A DNA stretch of 53,160 nucleotides, taken from NCBI GenBank assembly GCA_965602225.1, contig CBFCYE010000017.1, positions 1 through 53,160 of the forward strand, written 5' to 3'. This document shows positions 16,926 to 25,249 of the stretch, one piece after another. Numbering within the stretch: position 1 is the first letter of the stretch; each line of letters opens with the position of its first letter. A program made the position numbers and the translations under genes. A model generated the notes under the pieces. The model was not told the DNA's origin, ran no database searches, and was given only the letters and a program-made list of their open reading frames with translations. The stretch comes from Tenderia sp965602225 (lineage in GTDB: Bacteria > Pseudomonadota > Gammaproteobacteria > Tenderiales > Tenderiaceae).

Positions 16926-17584
16926 GAAACACCTTGCGAAGCGGCGCGGATACCGGCCCAGAAAACGGTCAACTGCTGAGTGTACATGGAAGATATTACA
17001 GCCAGATTACCCTGGCGTAGCACCAACGGCACACCGTAAAAGATAGCCGCCAGCCCCACCATCACCGTCGGAATATGGGTATTGGCTGGCAACTCGCCGC
17101 TGCGAATGGCTTGTTCCAGCGCTGGCAGCCAGGCCTTATCGACACCGCCGACCGGAAGCGCCTCGATACCCTCGTAGTCTGGATAGGCAATCTGCCGTTC
17201 CGCCAGGCCGATTTCGATGGGCTGGGATTTTTCCCGCAGCAGTGCCTGCCGGGCAATCATCTCACCCATGACGCCAGACTGTTTTTTAAAACTGCTCGCC
17301 ATGAATTCAAACGACACGCCTATCGCAGCCACACCACGGGCCTCCGAGTTCTGACAACGCCAGCCCAATTCAAGCATCCACAACTGGGTGTAGTAGTCGA
17401 GCAGATCCAGCTTGCGCGGGAAGTAATTAAAAAAGGTGGCCTCCGAGACTTCGACGTCATCACACAGATCACGCACCACCACCTCTTCCAGCGATGACTG
17501 CTCCAGCCGCCGCGCCAGGGCCTGGGTCAATTTCAGGCGTGTCCTGGCAAATTTTCGCTCGCGCAAACCCGGTCTTTTGGTCAT
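16922..17584 (-). CDS. TetR/AcrR-family transcriptional regulator
   Basis: A 220-residue regulator. The basic N-terminus and helix-turn-helix (SLEEVVVRDLCDDVEVSEAT then FFNYFPRKLDLLDYY) at about residues 28-68 are typical TetR. The C-terminal ligand domain is not diagnostic. The ATG at 17584 is preceded by GAGG at nine bases; the frame extends further upstream without support. It is the first gene of a two-gene unit with arsC, overlapping it by four bases. It may regulate that unit and respond to a compound linked to arsenic, but the inducer is unknown. Confidence 0.87.
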   Translation of the reverse strand: MTKRPGLRERKFARTRLKLTQALARRLEQSSLEEVVVRDLCDDVEVSEATFFNYFPRKLDLLDYYTQLWMLELGWRCQNSEARGVAAIGVSFEFMASSFKKQSGVMGEMIARQALLREKSQPIEIGLAERQIAYPDYEGIEALPVGGVDKAWLPALEQAIRSGELPANTHIPTVMVGLAAIFYGVPLVLRQGNLAVISSMYTQQLTVFWAGIRAASQGVS

Positions 17585-17785
17585 ATTGATAGCCTCACTC
17601 AAAAATAAAGAGATCTCTATAATTCTAGCCAACATCTAATTTATATAATTTAAACATCACAATCAATCAGATAAATCCACCCATAGCTCAGACAGGAAAG
17701 AACCAACAAGCAAAAACCATTTAAAACCAGCCGTAATCCACACCTATGCAAGTGCCGATAAACCGTAAGTAGGATGTTTTTTATT

Positions 17786-17799
17786 GGAGGTGCACCATC
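17786..17799 (+). promoter_or_regulatory. Strong Shine-Dalgarno followed by ATC, candidate real start of the cyclase
   Basis: GGAGG at 17786-17790 is followed after six bases by ATC (17797-17799), in frame with the cyclase 11 codons before the first ATG. The added residues would read (M)KQLDQTLAEQ. No ATG, GTG or TTG is available in frame between the TAG at 17770 and the ATG at 17830, and that ATG has only a weak GAG before it. Either an unusual ATC start or a mutated ATG is suggested. Confidence 0.5.
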
Positions 17800-17829
17800 A
17801 AACAGCTAGACCAAACACTTGCCGAGCAG

Positions 17830-18894
17830 ATGCAGTTTTCTGAGCTCGAGATTCAGCAGCGTAAAGACCTGCTCGGCTTCACGACCGAAGATGCAGAGCT
17901 ACTAAAATCTCACAAGGGCTTTATTGCCAGCCGCATCGATCAGATTGTTGAACAATTTTATGCCAAGCAAGTAGGCATATCCGAAATTGCCCTATTGATT
18001 GGTGATGCCGACACCCTGCGCCTGCTGCAAAACGCTATGCGTCGCTACATCCTGGAACTTTTTGATGGCTTTTACGACAGCGATTACGTCAATCGACGCC
18101 TGCGTATCGGCAAGGTACACAAACGCATTGGCGTCTCGCCCAAACTCTATCTCTCTGCCGTCTGGTTGCTACAGACCTCGCTGAATGAAGAAATAGACAC
18201 GCATGTCGATATGACAGGTGAAACCAACTGTGGCCCCGCCCTGAAAGAGGCCCTGAATAAACTAATCACTCTGGATACACAGTTCATTTTCGACACCTAT
18301 ATCTCCAGCCTGGTCTCGGAAGTGGATGCTGCTAAAGAAGAGATGTCCAGCTATGCCTCCAGCCTGGAAGACATCGTTGCTCAGCGCACCCAGGAACTGG
18401 AAGCCCTGTCACGCATGGACTCACTCACTGGCCTATACAACCAGCGCGCCTTCTATGAACAAATACGTCGCGAAATGGCCAATGCCATGCGCCATAAAGA
18501 CAGTCTTTGCCTAGCCTATTTTGACCTAAATAAATTCAAGCAGCTTAACGACCAAAAGGGCCATAAGGCTGGCGACGATGTATTGGCTGCCGTTGGTCGC
18601 TGCTCCCTCAGCACTTTACGCACAACCGATTTCCCCTGCCGCTATGGCGGTGATGAGTTTGTCATCATCATGCCGCGCACTAACATGGATGAGGCAAAAA
18701 GCGTTTGCCAGCGCATCATCACTACGTTTGAACAGACCAGCGAGCATGACGTCACCATCAGTATCGGCATTGTCAGCACAGGTCCTGATGAACATATGGA
18801 AATCGACAGCCTTATTCAGGTCGCTGATAAACAGATGTATAAGGCCAAGGAAAATGCACATAAAGATGGAGCCAGCCATATCTGTACCACCTAG
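17830..18894 (+). CDS. Globin-coupled sensor diguanylate cyclase
   Basis: Makes cyclic di-GMP under control of a haem globin domain, probably sensing oxygen or another diatomic gas. Of 354 residues, about 5-165 are a protoglobin-type sensor with proximal His97 in RIGKVHKRIGVSPKLYLSA. A short coiled linker (KEEMSSYASSLEDIVAQRTQ, 20 residues) leads to a GGDEF domain with intact GGDEF at 273-277 and an RxxD inhibitory site (RTTD, 264-267) five residues before it, so it should be active and product-inhibited. Coordinates use the first ATG; an ATC at 17797 has the better ribosome-binding site. It lies alone between the tetR-arsC unit and metH. Confidence 0.92.
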   Translation: MQFSELEIQQRKDLLGFTTEDAELLKSHKGFIASRIDQIVEQFYAKQVGISEIALLIGDADTLRLLQNAMRRYILELFDGFYDSDYVNRRLRIGKVHKRIGVSPKLYLSAVWLLQTSLNEEIDTHVDMTGETNCGPALKEALNKLITLDTQFIFDTYISSLVSEVDAAKEEMSSYASSLEDIVAQRTQELEALSRMDSLTGLYNQRAFYEQIRREMANAMRHKDSLCLAYFDLNKFKQLNDQKGHKAGDDVLAAVGRCSLSTLRTTDFPCRYGGDEFVIIMPRTNMDEAKSVCQRIITTFEQTSEHDVTISIGIVSTGPDEHMEIDSLIQVADKQMYKAKENAHKDGASHICTT

Positions 18895-18944
18895 CTCTCA
18901 AATTAAAGCAACAACTCTTCTGCCACACCCAGGTAACTCGAATA

Positions 18945-18972
18945 CTGAATTCTCTGACGCTCATGCTAAAAT
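18945..18972 (+). promoter_or_regulatory. Possible extended -10 promoter of metH
   Basis: TGCTAAAAT at 18964-18972 contains the TGn extension and a 5/6 match to TATAAT. The -35 candidate CTGAAT at 18945-18950 is weak, as is common with extended -10 promoters. It lies 32 bases before the metH ATG. No cobalamin or SAM riboswitch is evident in the short gap. Confidence 0.4.
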
Positions 18973-19004
18973 GACCGCCTTTTACATAGAGTGTGGCGGA
19001 AGCA

Positions 19005-22000
19005 ATGGCGAATCTAGAGTCCTTACTTAAGCAGAAAATTCTCATCCTCGATGGCGCCATGGGCACCATGATTCAGCGTTACAGACTGACTGAAGAGGAT
19101 TATCGCGGCGAGCGTTTTAGCGATTGGCCCTCTGACCTGAAGGGCAATAACGACCTGCTGGTACTGACTCAACCAGACATCATCAAGGCCATCCACACCG
19201 AGTACCTTGAAGCTGGTGCCGATATCGTCGAAACCAACACCTTCGGCGCCAACGCCGCCACCCTGCGCGACTACGGCATGCAGGAACTCAATTATGAAAT
19301 GAACGTCGCTGGCGCCCGTGCTGCCCGCGAAGCCTGTGACGCCATCGCCACTGCGGACAAACCGCGCTTTGTTGCCGGGGTGCTTGGCCCAACCAGCCAG
19401 ACCTGTTCGATCTCGCCCGACGTCAACGACCCGGCGGCACGTAAAATCACCTTTGACCAACTGGTAGAAGATTATTCTATTGCCACCAACGGCCTGATCG
19501 ACGGTGGCGCCGACACCATTCTGATCGAGACTATCTTCGATACCCTCAACGCCAAGGCCGCCATCTTTGCCGTCAAGTCTGTGTTTGAACAGCGCGGCAT
19601 GGAACTACCGATCATGATCTCCGGCACCATTACCGATCAATCCGGCCGCACCCTCACCGGCCAGGTCACCGAGGCCTTTTATAATTCCCTGGCCCACGCC
19701 AAGCCGATCTCGATTGGCCTCAACTGCGCCTTAGGTGCGGAAGAGCTGCGCCAGTATGTCGAAGAGCTGTCACGCATCGCCAATTGTTACGTCAGCGCCC
19801 ACCCCAATGCCGGCCTGCCCAACCCGCTGGCCGAGACTGGTTATGACGACACCCCGGAAAACATGGCCGGCTTTATTAAAGAGTGGGCCGAGTCTGGTTT
19901 TCTGAACATTATCGGTGGCTGCTGTGGCACCTCACCCGGCTTCATCAAGGCGATTGCCGAGACGGTAAAAGATATTGCACCACGCAAGATCCCTGAGATT
20001 GAGGTCGAATGCCGACTATCAGGCCTCGAACCTTTCAACATTAACAAAGACTCTTTGTTTGTGAATGTCGGCGAGCGCGCCAACGTCACTGGTTCGGCCA
20101 AGTTCAAACGTTTGATCCTCGAGGGTCAGTTTGACGAGGCGCTGGATGTCTGCCGTGAACAGGTAGAAAACGGCGCCCAAGTGATCGACATCAACATGGA
20201 TGAGGCCATGCTCGACGGCAAGGCCGCCATGATTCACTACCTCAACCTGGTTGCCTCTGAACCGGACATATCCAGAGTGCCAGTGATGGTGGATTCCTCT
20301 AAATGGGAGATCATCGAAGCGGGCCTGAAATGTATTCAGGGCAAGGGCATTGTTAACTCAATCTCGATGAAGGAAGGCAAAGAGCAATTTGTCGAACACG
20401 CCAAGCTGATCAAAAAGTATGGCGCCGCAACAGTCGTCATGGCCTTTGATGAAAAAGGTCAAGCAGATACCTTCGAACGCAAAACCGAGATCTGTAAAAA
20501 GTCTTACGACATCCTGGTCAACGAAGTCGGCTTTCCGCCAGAAGACATCATCTTTGATCCAAACATCTTTGCCGTTGCCACCGGCATTGAAGAACACAAC
20601 AACTACGCTGTCGACTTTATCGAAGCAACACGCTGGATCAAACAGAACCTGCCGCACGCCAAGGTCTCAGGCGGCGTCTCCAATGTCTCGTTTTCATTCC
20701 GCGGTAACAACCCGGTGCGCGAAGCGATTCATGCTGTGTTTCTGTATCACTGCATTAAAGCCGGTATGGACATGGGTATCGTCAACGCCGCACAGCTGGC
20801 TGTCTACGACGACCTGCCACAAGAACTACGCGAACGGGTTGAAGACGTGGTGCTTAATCGTCGCGACGACTCTACCGATAGGCTGTTAGAGATTGCCGAT
20901 AACTACCGCGGCGATGGCGTCAAAGCCAAAAAAGAAGACCTAGAATGGCGCAGCTGGCCAGTAGGCAAGCGCATCGAACACGCCATGGTCAAAGGCATCG
21001 ATAACTATGTTGTCGAAGATACCGAAGAAGCGCGCCAGACTTTTGATCGCCCGATTCAAGTCATCGAAGGGCCATTGATGGATGGCATGAGTGTGGTCGG
21101 CGATCTGTTTGGCGCAGGCAAAATGTTCCTGCCACAAGTGGTCAAGTCTGCCCGCGTCATGAAAAAGGCCGTTGCCCACCTGATTCCTTTTATTGAAGAG
21201 GAAAAGGCTGAAGGTGCCGCGCAAAGCAATGGCAAGATCCTGATGGCCACGGTTAAAGGCGACGTCCACGACATCGGTAAAAACATCGTTGGCGTGGTGC
21301 TGCAATGTAACAATTTTGAGGTGTTCGACATCGGTGTCATGGTGCCCACCGCCACCATTCTCGAAGCGGCAATAGAACACGACGTCGATGTAATTGGTCT
21401 GTCTGGCCTGATCACACCATCGTTGGAAGAGATGACCCACATCGCCAAAGAGCTGCAACGCCTGGGCTTTACCAAGCCGGTGATGATCGGTGGCGCCACC
21501 ACCTCCAAGGCCCACACCGCGGTAAAGATCACAGCGCACTACGATCACCCCATTGTTTGGGTCAAGGATGCCTCACGCGCAGTGGGTGTAGCGCAAAGCC
21601 TGATCTCACCTGAACTGCGGGAAAAGTTTGTTGCCGACCTGAACGCCGATTATCAAGGCGTACGCGAACGTCATGCCAGCCGTCAAAAAGAGACCCGCTG
21701 GCTGACACTGGCACAGGCCCGCGCCAACAAGAAGCAAATCGACTGGGCCAACTATCAGCCAACCACACCCAGCTTTACCGGCACCAAGGTCTTCGATGAT
21801 TTTCCGCTGCAAGAGCTGGTGAAACACATCGACTGGACACCCTTCTTCCATAGCTGGGAGCTAAAAGGCTCTTATCCAAAGATCTTCGATGACGCAGAAA
21901 AAGGTGAAGAGGCAAGAAAACTGTTTGCCGATGCCCAGGCCATGCTGAAACAGATCATTGAAGAAAAATGGCTGGGCGCCAAAGGCATCATCGGCCTATA

Positions 22001-22682
22001 TCCTGCCAATGCCGTCGGCGATGACATTGAGGTTTATAAAGATGGGTCACGCACCGAGGTCATCAGCACCTTCCACAATCTGCGTCAGCAACAGGAAAAG
22101 GCCAAAGGCAAACCCAATCGCTGCTTGACCGATTTTGTCGCGCCAAAAGATTCCGGCGTTAAGGATTACATCGGCGCCTTCGCCGTCACCACCGGTATCG
22201 GCATCGATGAGCGCGTCGCTGAATTCGAAAGGAATCACGACGACTATAACGCCATCATGCTCAAGGCCCTGGCCGATAGATTGGCCGAGGCCTTTGCCGA
22301 AGTGATGCACCTACGGGTACGCAAGGAGTTCTGGGGCTATGCCGCCGATGAGTCTCTTAGCCATGAGCAAATGGTCAAGGAAGAATATAAAGGCATCCGC
22401 CCGGCGGCCGGTTATCCTGCATGCCCGGATCACACCGAGAAAGACCTGATCTGGGAGCTAATGGATGTCAACGCCAACACCGGCATATGGCTGACCGAGG
22501 CCAAGGCGATGGTGCCCACCGCAGCCGTCAGCGGCGTCTACTATGGCCACCCTGATTCCAGTTACTTTGGCGTTGGCAAGATCAACCGAGAACAGGTGGA
22601 AGAATATGCCCAGCGCAAGGGCATAAGCATGGCAGATGCCGAATATTGGCTAGCACCTAATCTGGGCTATGACCCAGATTAG
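19005..22682 (+). CDS. metH: Cobalamin-dependent methionine synthase
   Basis: Transfers a methyl group from methyltetrahydrofolate via cobalamin to homocysteine. The 1225-residue protein has all four modules: homocysteine domain with zinc ligands Cys241 (GLNCALG), Cys306 and Cys307 (GGCCGT); pterin domain starting near GERANVTGSAKF; cobalamin domain with the axial His755 in KGDVHDIGKNIV and the following GLSGLITPSLEEM; and the SAM-dependent activation domain with RPAAGYPACPDHTEK. Length agrees with E. coli MetH (1227). I chose the ATG at 19005 (MANLESLL); a GTG lies four codons upstream. The cobalamin requirement implies B12 synthesis or uptake. Confidence 0.98.
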   Translation: MANLESLLKQKILILDGAMGTMIQRYRLTEEDYRGERFSDWPSDLKGNNDLLVLTQPDIIKAIHTEYLEAGADIVETNTFGANAATLRDYGMQELNYEMNVAGARAAREACDAIATADKPRFVAGVLGPTSQTCSISPDVNDPAARKITFDQLVEDYSIATNGLIDGGADTILIETIFDTLNAKAAIFAVKSVFEQRGMELPIMISGTITDQSGRTLTGQVTEAFYNSLAHAKPISIGLNCALGAEELRQYVEELSRIANCYVSAHPNAGLPNPLAETGYDDTPENMAGFIKEWAESGFLNIIGGCCGTSPGFIKAIAETVKDIAPRKIPEIEVECRLSGLEPFNINKDSLFVNVGERANVTGSAKFKRLILEGQFDEALDVCREQVENGAQVIDINMDEAMLDGKAAMIHYLNLVASEPDISRVPVMVDSSKWEIIEAGLKCIQGKGIVNSISMKEGKEQFVEHAKLIKKYGAATVVMAFDEKGQADTFERKTEICKKSYDILVNEVGFPPEDIIFDPNIFAVATGIEEHNNYAVDFIEATRWIKQNLPHAKVSGGVSNVSFSFRGNNPVREAIHAVFLYHCIKAGMDMGIVNAAQLAVYDDLPQELRERVEDVVLNRRDDSTDRLLEIADNYRGDGVKAKKEDLEWRSWPVGKRIEHAMVKGIDNYVVEDTEEARQTFDRPIQVIEGPLMDGMSVVGDLFGAGKMFLPQVVKSARVMKKAVAHLIPFIEEEKAEGAAQSNGKILMATVKGDVHDIGKNIVGVVLQCNNFEVFDIGVMVPTATILEAAIEHDVDVIGLSGLITPSLEEMTHIAKELQRLGFTKPVMIGGATTSKAHTAVKITAHYDHPIVWVKDASRAVGVAQSLISPELREKFVADLNADYQGVRERHASRQKETRWLTLAQARANKKQIDWANYQPTTPSFTGTKVFDDFPLQELVKHIDWTPFFHSWELKGSYPKIFDDAEKGEEARKLFADAQAMLKQIIEEKWLGAKGIIGLYPANAVGDDIEVYKDGSRTEVISTFHNLRQQQEKAKGKPNRCLTDFVAPKDSGVKDYIGAFAVTTGIGIDERVAEFERNHDDYNAIMLKALADRLAEAFAEVMHLRVRKEFWGYAADESLSHEQMVKEEYKGIRPAAGYPACPDHTEKDLIWELMDVNANTGIWLTEAKAMVPTAAVSGVYYGHPDSSYFGVGKINREQVEEYAQRKGISMADAEYWLAPNLGYDPD

Positions 22683-22961
22683 GCCATGCCAGAACCCAAA
22701 TCAGAGGAATTTACTCGACAATATGACCGGCCAGGTCAACATTAGAATCGTTTTAAATCAACAGCCTGTAAACTGAAAACGCAGGCTTATAAGCAAGTAC
22801 TACTTTAACAGTCTGACTTAAGCCCATATTTTTCATGCGTATTTAGACGGCCAAGCCAGTTGCTTTTATATCCCTCAGGGCTAGAATAAAGCTCAGCGTA
22901 AAAAGACTGACACATATATGTGAGTTGTTACGCCCTTAAGGGTTATTGATAAGCAATAAAA

Positions 22962-23819
22962 ATGATCAAGCCAATAACAAAGCATATCTTTTTACTCTGC
23001 CTGCTCGGCAGCTTAACGCCACAGCTTGCATGCGCGGAATTCGAACTCAACTTTCAACCTAACAAGGTTACGGGGCACATTAAGACGTGGGGCACACATG
23101 GTTGTGATGCCTGCAAGATCCTCGACCAGACCCCCTATCTAACCGCAGGCCCTCTAGAGTTACCAGAACTTGTAGCCGACCCCGAGACTGGCGCCATCTA
23201 TTACCATTTGATTGTTGGCAGTGAGGCCGATGGTTTTATTCAGGAGACCTATATTCAGGCCGGTTATGACACAGGCCTCTTCCCTGGCGGCTCAAGCTCA
23301 GCAGTGGGAGGTGCCGGTAACAAGCGCGGCGGCAATGGCCAGGACCCACTCAATAGCACCCCCGACATTAGCACCGCCAATGCCGAAGCTACACCCAAGC
23401 GCGTACTAGTAAGACAAATCGTCTCTGACGGTGAAATGACGATGGAATACCTGAAAGACCGCTATGACCGCAAGGCACGGATTAGTCAGGCACTCAATAA
23501 TGCCGAAATAAATGCTGATTTCTCGATTGATATGCGTAACAGCAGTTTTGGTGATGCCAATACAGTTGGGGCCATTGCAAATACCATGAATCTAAGCGGC
23601 ATTGGGATAGGTAGTTTTGACATGAGCACCGACACTCAAAACAGCACAGTGACCGGCGGGCTCTACACCTATACTGATGGACGCGGCTATGGCGGTGCGG
23701 ACGGCACTTACAATTATATAGACGGTCATTATGACCATAAGGATCAAAACTGGGAGCGCTACTTTGATATCAATCAAATCAATCCCTGGTCATACAACGC
23801 AAACAAACCTACTCAATAA
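22962..23819 (+). CDS. Uncharacterised exported protein with CxxC motif
   Basis: I do not recognise a named family. The 285-residue product has a Sec signal peptide (hydrophobic core IFLLCLLGSL, cleavage likely after LACA, about residue 25). The mature part has a CDAC motif near residues 48-51, a beta-like block with GAIYYHLIVGSEADGFIQET, a Gly/Ser/Asn-rich linker (FPGGSSSAVGGAGNKRGGNG) and a Tyr/Gly/Asp-rich C-terminus (GGLYTYTDGRGYGG). No membrane anchor or sorting tail is visible. The 279 bases before it contain two short perfect palindromes (CACATATATGTG at 22911, CCCTTAAGGG at 22933). It precedes a cytochrome gene on the same strand, so a periplasmic role is plausible. Confidence 0.72.
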   Translation: MIKPITKHIFLLCLLGSLTPQLACAEFELNFQPNKVTGHIKTWGTHGCDACKILDQTPYLTAGPLELPELVADPETGAIYYHLIVGSEADGFIQETYIQAGYDTGLFPGGSSSAVGGAGNKRGGNGQDPLNSTPDISTANAEATPKRVLVRQIVSDGEMTMEYLKDRYDRKARISQALNNAEINADFSIDMRNSSFGDANTVGAIANTMNLSGIGIGSFDMSTDTQNSTVTGGLYTYTDGRGYGGADGTYNYIDGHYDHKDQNWERYFDINQINPWSYNANKPTQ

Positions 23820-24016
23820 AGCTAACCAACACATCAACCTCATCATGGCTGTAACCGACGGCACATCTCACCACCAAAACCACACCGTAATACAGGCCCA
23901 GCATACTTTCACTGCCAGCCTGAAAAAATAGTACAAAATTGCAGCCACCACACTCACATACAAAAATTACAGCTACTGCCGATACCCTTGATTAGATAAT
24001 AGCAAGGACGCTTCAC

Positions 24017-24448
24017 GTGACAAAAACCAAGACAGCACTCATCGGCATACTCTTATTTACCCTGGCATTACCCAGCCAGGCCGAGGAAGTAATGACCGAA
24101 AGCGGCTATAGCGAAGTAATGCTCGACCTTATTGGCAACATGCAGAATATCCTCTTTGGAATCATGATTGAGGATTACAACCAAGTCACCGACATAGCCG
24201 AAGACATCGCCTATCACCCAGGTCCAGAATTAGAAAAACGTAATGCGCTGCTCAAAAAACTTGGACTGGATGCAATTGCCTTTAAACTACATGAAGACCG
24301 GGTACGGCAAAACGCCCTTAAACTAATGAAAGCCGCCTCCAATAAAAACCTGGAAGAAACACTTGAGGAATATTCAAACCTAGCCAAAAGCTGCACTGAA
24401 TGTCATATTGCATACAGGGATAAGGTACGAAGCCTCATCAAGAAATAA
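24017..24448 (+). CDS. Class II (c'/c556-like) cytochrome c
   Basis: A 143-residue periplasmic haem protein. It has a signal peptide (ALIGILLFTLALPSQA) and a four-helix pattern. The single haem site CTECH sits near the C-terminus in LAKSCTECHIAYRDKV, the position that defines class II cytochromes. Methionines in the first helix (MLDLIGNMQNIL) could supply a sixth ligand, favouring a c556-like low-spin form, but this cannot be decided by eye. The GTG start at 24017 is supported by AAGGA eight bases upstream. Partner unknown; it sits 12 bases before a small membrane protein gene. Confidence 0.85.
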   Translation: MTKTKTALIGILLFTLALPSQAEEVMTESGYSEVMLDLIGNMQNILFGIMIEDYNQVTDIAEDIAYHPGPELEKRNALLKKLGLDAIAFKLHEDRVRQNALKLMKAASNKNLEETLEEYSNLAKSCTECHIAYRDKVRSLIKK

Positions 24449-24460
24449 TCAATTATAAAA

Positions 24461-24913
24461 ATGAAATCAGCATACAAGTTAATTTTAATCACTATTATTT
24501 CAGGCCTATTTTCATATTCATCCAGCCTGTTCCTGCAAGAGTCATCCTCTGCCAGCATGCAGGAATATGAAATACTCTACCAAGAACTTAAACACAAACA
24601 AAACGTCACCGCCGCTGACAAGGAAAGGCTTGAACGGTTATTCAAAAAGATTAACTCAGCAGAAAATATCAAATCTGCAATCACTCAGGATGCAATCAAA
24701 TACACCATATTTTTCATCCTGCTGATACCTACCATCATATTTGGCGGGCGATTCGCACGACTCGACAAAGACTACAGCCTGTTCGCATCTGGAATAATAT
24801 TCCTTTTCTTTATTTTGTCCGGTGCGGTGATTATTGGCGCCATTGCTGGCAGCCTGTTCTTTTTCAGCTGCCACTCTACCCGTCAGTTAGCCAAGACCAG
24901 CTCGCCTGACTGA
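24461..24913 (+). CDS. Uncharacterised small membrane protein
   Basis: A 150-residue protein of no recognised family. It shows an N-terminal hydrophobic segment (LILITIISGLFSYSSSLF), a charged helical stretch (about residues 33-68, ending LERLFKKINSAENI), and two further transmembrane helices (about 76-92 and 104-134, the latter long and Gly/Ala-rich). No ribosome-binding site is obvious before the ATG. It begins 12 bases after the cytochrome stop, so the two are likely co-transcribed and it may help that cytochrome at the membrane; this is inference from spacing only. Confidence 0.68.
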   Translation: MKSAYKLILITIISGLFSYSSSLFLQESSSASMQEYEILYQELKHKQNVTAADKERLERLFKKINSAENIKSAITQDAIKYTIFFILLIPTIIFGGRFARLDKDYSLFASGIIFLFFILSGAVIIGAIAGSLFFFSCHSTRQLAKTSSPD

Positions 24914-25249
24914 TACTTTTTGTGCTCGGCGAACTGTTGTGCCCGATGAATCAAGCGACACAAACAAGCTCTTGAGACTATTTAAACATTCCACAAACCG
25001 ATCTCTTCGAGATTCAACCGACTGAAGCCAGCCCCTCAGGATGTCACTGCCAACACATTGATAATCTGCACAAACATCAACACAGTTGATAACAAGCATC
25101 CTCTCTATCCCATCAACATCACCAGCTTAGCCAATATTAAACAAATAACTACAGTTAAAGCTGTGACAGCTGCTGACGATAATTTCCTTATCAGTATCAT
25201 TCATAGCAAACAGTCGGACGCACTCAACCACACAGGACAATAAACAGAA
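24914..25249. other. Intergenic region before pilU without recognised gene
   Basis: This 336-base gap lies between the small membrane protein gene and pilU. A 61-codon frame at 25058-25243 exists, but it has low-complexity composition, no ribosome-binding site and no family resemblance. I find no strong terminator or clear promoter. The pilU promoter should lie here. Confidence 0.5.

Noticed and set aside
16500..17584. Full ars resistance operon.
   Set aside because: Only arsC and a TetR-type gene are present; no ArsR, ArsB, Acr3 or ArsA on either side.
18895..19004. Possible cobalamin or SAM riboswitch before metH.
   Set aside because: The gap is only about 110 bases, contains a likely promoter, and shows no B12-box or SAM-riboswitch landmarks.
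20940..21548. 202-codon open frame antisense to metH.
   Set aside because: Shadow of the highly conserved cobalamin domain of metH; no start signal or family.
22659..22680. Perfect eight-pair stem AATCTGGG / CCCAGATT at the 3' end of metH, considered as a terminator.
   Set aside because: It is inside the coding region, and no T-tract follows.
23845..23931. 28-codon frame starting MAVTDGTSHHQNH between the exported protein and the cytochrome gene.
   Set aside because: Too short, no ribosome-binding site, low-complexity composition.
25058..25243. 61-codon frame just before pilU.
   Set aside because: No ribosome-binding site or recognisable domain; the region reads as an intergenic promoter region.
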